The notes below the pieces were generated by a model. It was not told the DNA's origin. It worked only from the letters and a program-made list of their open reading frames with translations, and did not search any database. Below are positions 63,223-64,000 of a stretch of DNA of 64,000 nt, one piece after another (position 1 is the first letter of the stretch; every line of letters begins with the position of its first letter). This DNA comes from Streptomyces nitrosporeus (GTDB lineage: Bacteria > Actinomycetota > Actinomycetes > Streptomycetales > Streptomycetaceae): NCBI RefSeq assembly GCF_008704555.1, contig NZ_CP023702.1, positions 248,001-312,000 of the forward strand, given 5' to 3'. The position numbers and the translations under genes were made by a program.

Positions 63223-64000
63223 GCCTTTCCGGTGTCGCGGTCCGGGCGGAGCAGGACCCAGAGCAGGAAGGGGCCGCCGAGGACGCTGGTGACGACGCCG
63301 ACGGGCAGTTCGACGGGCGCGGCGACGCGTCCGAGCGCGTCGGCGGCGGCGATGAGGGCGGCCCCGGTGAGGGCGGACCCGATGACCGGGACCCGGGTGG
63401 GTCCGGCGAGCCGCTGGGCCAGGATGGGGGCGGCGAGGGCGACGAAGGCGATGGGGCCGCCGACGCCGACCGCCGTCCCGGCGAGGGCGACGGCGAGGAC
63501 CAGGGCGCCCGCGCGCAGCCGGCGCAGGTCGACGCCGAGCGAGGCCGCCACGTCGTCGTCGAAGCGCAGCAGTTGCAGCCGGTGGCCGACGGCCAGGGCG
63601 AACGGGACCAGGACGAGCAGGACGAGTGCCAGGGGGGTGCCGACGCCCCAGTCGCGTCCGTTGAGGCTGCCGATGGCCCAGAGGAAGACGCCGCCCGCGG
63701 TGTTGTCGTTCTCGCGGGACATGATCAGGTCGCCGACCGCGCCGATGAAGGTGGAGACGCCGATGCCGGCCACGAGGATGCGGTAGCCGGCGGTACCGGC
63801 TCCGCCCGCGCACAGGACGACGATCGCGGCGGCCACGACCGCGCCGATCGGGCCGAGCCACCAGTCGCCGACCATGCCGGTGGTGGAGCCGGCCGCCGCG
63901 GCGACGACGGCCGCGGTGGCACCGTCGTTGACGCCGACGAGGTCGGGGGTGGCGAGGCGGTTGCCCGCGAGGGTCTGGGTGAGGCACCCGGCGATGCCGA
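63219..64000 (-). CDS. Iron-siderophore ABC transporter, FecCD permease (5' partial)
   Basis: The frame is open to the right edge, so the N-terminus lies outside. The visible ~259 residues carry FecCD motifs (QTLAGNRLATPDLVGVNDGA, GVGGPIAFVALAAPILAQRLAG) and about seven or eight helices. It ends with LRPDRDTGKA and overlaps the ATPase gene. Confidence 0.93.
   Translation of the reverse strand, partial: GIAGCLTQTLAGNRLATPDLVGVNDGATAAVVAAAAGSTTGMVGDWWLGPIGAVVAAAIVVLCAGGAGTAGYRILVAGIGVSTFIGAVGDLIMSRENDNTAGGVFLWAIGSLNGRDWGVGTPLALVLLVLVPFALAVGHRLQLLRFDDDVAASLGVDLRRLRAGALVLAVALAGTAVGVGGPIAFVALAAPILAQRLAGPTRVPVIGSALTGAALIAAADALGRVAAPVELPVGVVTSVLGGPFLLWVLLRPDRDTGKA

Overview
The window is chromosomal DNA from a high-GC actinomycete, almost certainly a Streptomyces. 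Reasons: very high GC with G/C at nearly every third codon position, many GTG starts and GTGA/ATGA gene overlaps, a ten-gene gvpOAFGYZJLSK gas-vesicle cluster in the Streptomyces order, a Streptomyces-type GH5 mannanase, Spo0M, DoxX and TetR neighbours, and a TTA-bearing gene. The replicon end, species and any replication origin cannot be told from the sequence. I saw no rRNA, tRNA or CRISPR array.

Layout. 1-4.6 kb: a partial glycosyltransferase, then a likely DNA-alkylation-damage block (O6-alkylguanine methyltransferase plus two 2OG-Fe(II) oxygenases of the nucleic-acid-repair type) and two unrecognised proteins. 4.7-7.5 kb: an aldo/keto reductase and a zinc alcohol dehydrogenase behind a frameshifted MerR regulator. 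7.7-10.4 kb: an overlapping secreted carboxylesterase/amidinotransferase pair. 10.6-18.4 kb: an accessory island with four decayed transposase fragments, an intact beta-lactamase-family enzyme, a truncated DNA ligase with an in-frame stop and, as its centrepiece, an EACC1 protein plus a 1023-residue caspase-STAND ATPase-transmembrane-solute-binding fusion. 18.6-24.5 kb: DinB-type protein, a decayed regulator, a large unknown, and an ECF sigma factor coupled to a membrane partner. 24.7-31.9 kb: GntR/NCS1 permease, prolyl oligopeptidase, TetR/MFS efflux operon. 32.0-38.4 kb: gas-vesicle cluster on the minus strand. 38.9-46.7 kb: SulP transporter, a tetR-SDR-adh group and a marR-MMPL pair. 46.9-52.1 kb: Spo0M, TatA, an NAD-binding protein coupled to photolyase, DoxX. 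52.3-57.9 kb: a dienoyl-CoA-reductase-like flavoenzyme with PadR, and a PAP2/EamA pair divergent from tetR across a dense operator array. 58.1-64 kb: an SPFH/NAD-kinase-like pair, an EF-G-binding-type zinc protein, a mannanase under two LacI-type operators, and the end of an iron-siderophore ABC transporter.

The most unusual system is at 13.6-17.1 kb. The large protein carries an apparently intact caspase dyad (His87, Cys138/139), a Walker A/B NTPase and, after one membrane span, a family-3 solute-binding domain that would face outside. It contains at least four TTA leucine codons (residues 392, 533, 583, 649), which in Streptomyces would tie its translation to the bldA tRNA. The arrangement suggests a ligand-triggered, NTP-gated protease of the conflict/cell-death type, linked to development.

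Regulation is unusually legible: palindromic operators can be placed in front of the tetR-MFS, tetR-SDR-adh, marR-MMPL, spo0M, tatA, flavoenzyme, PAP2/tetR, SPFH and mannanase genes, and strong hairpins separate most convergent units.
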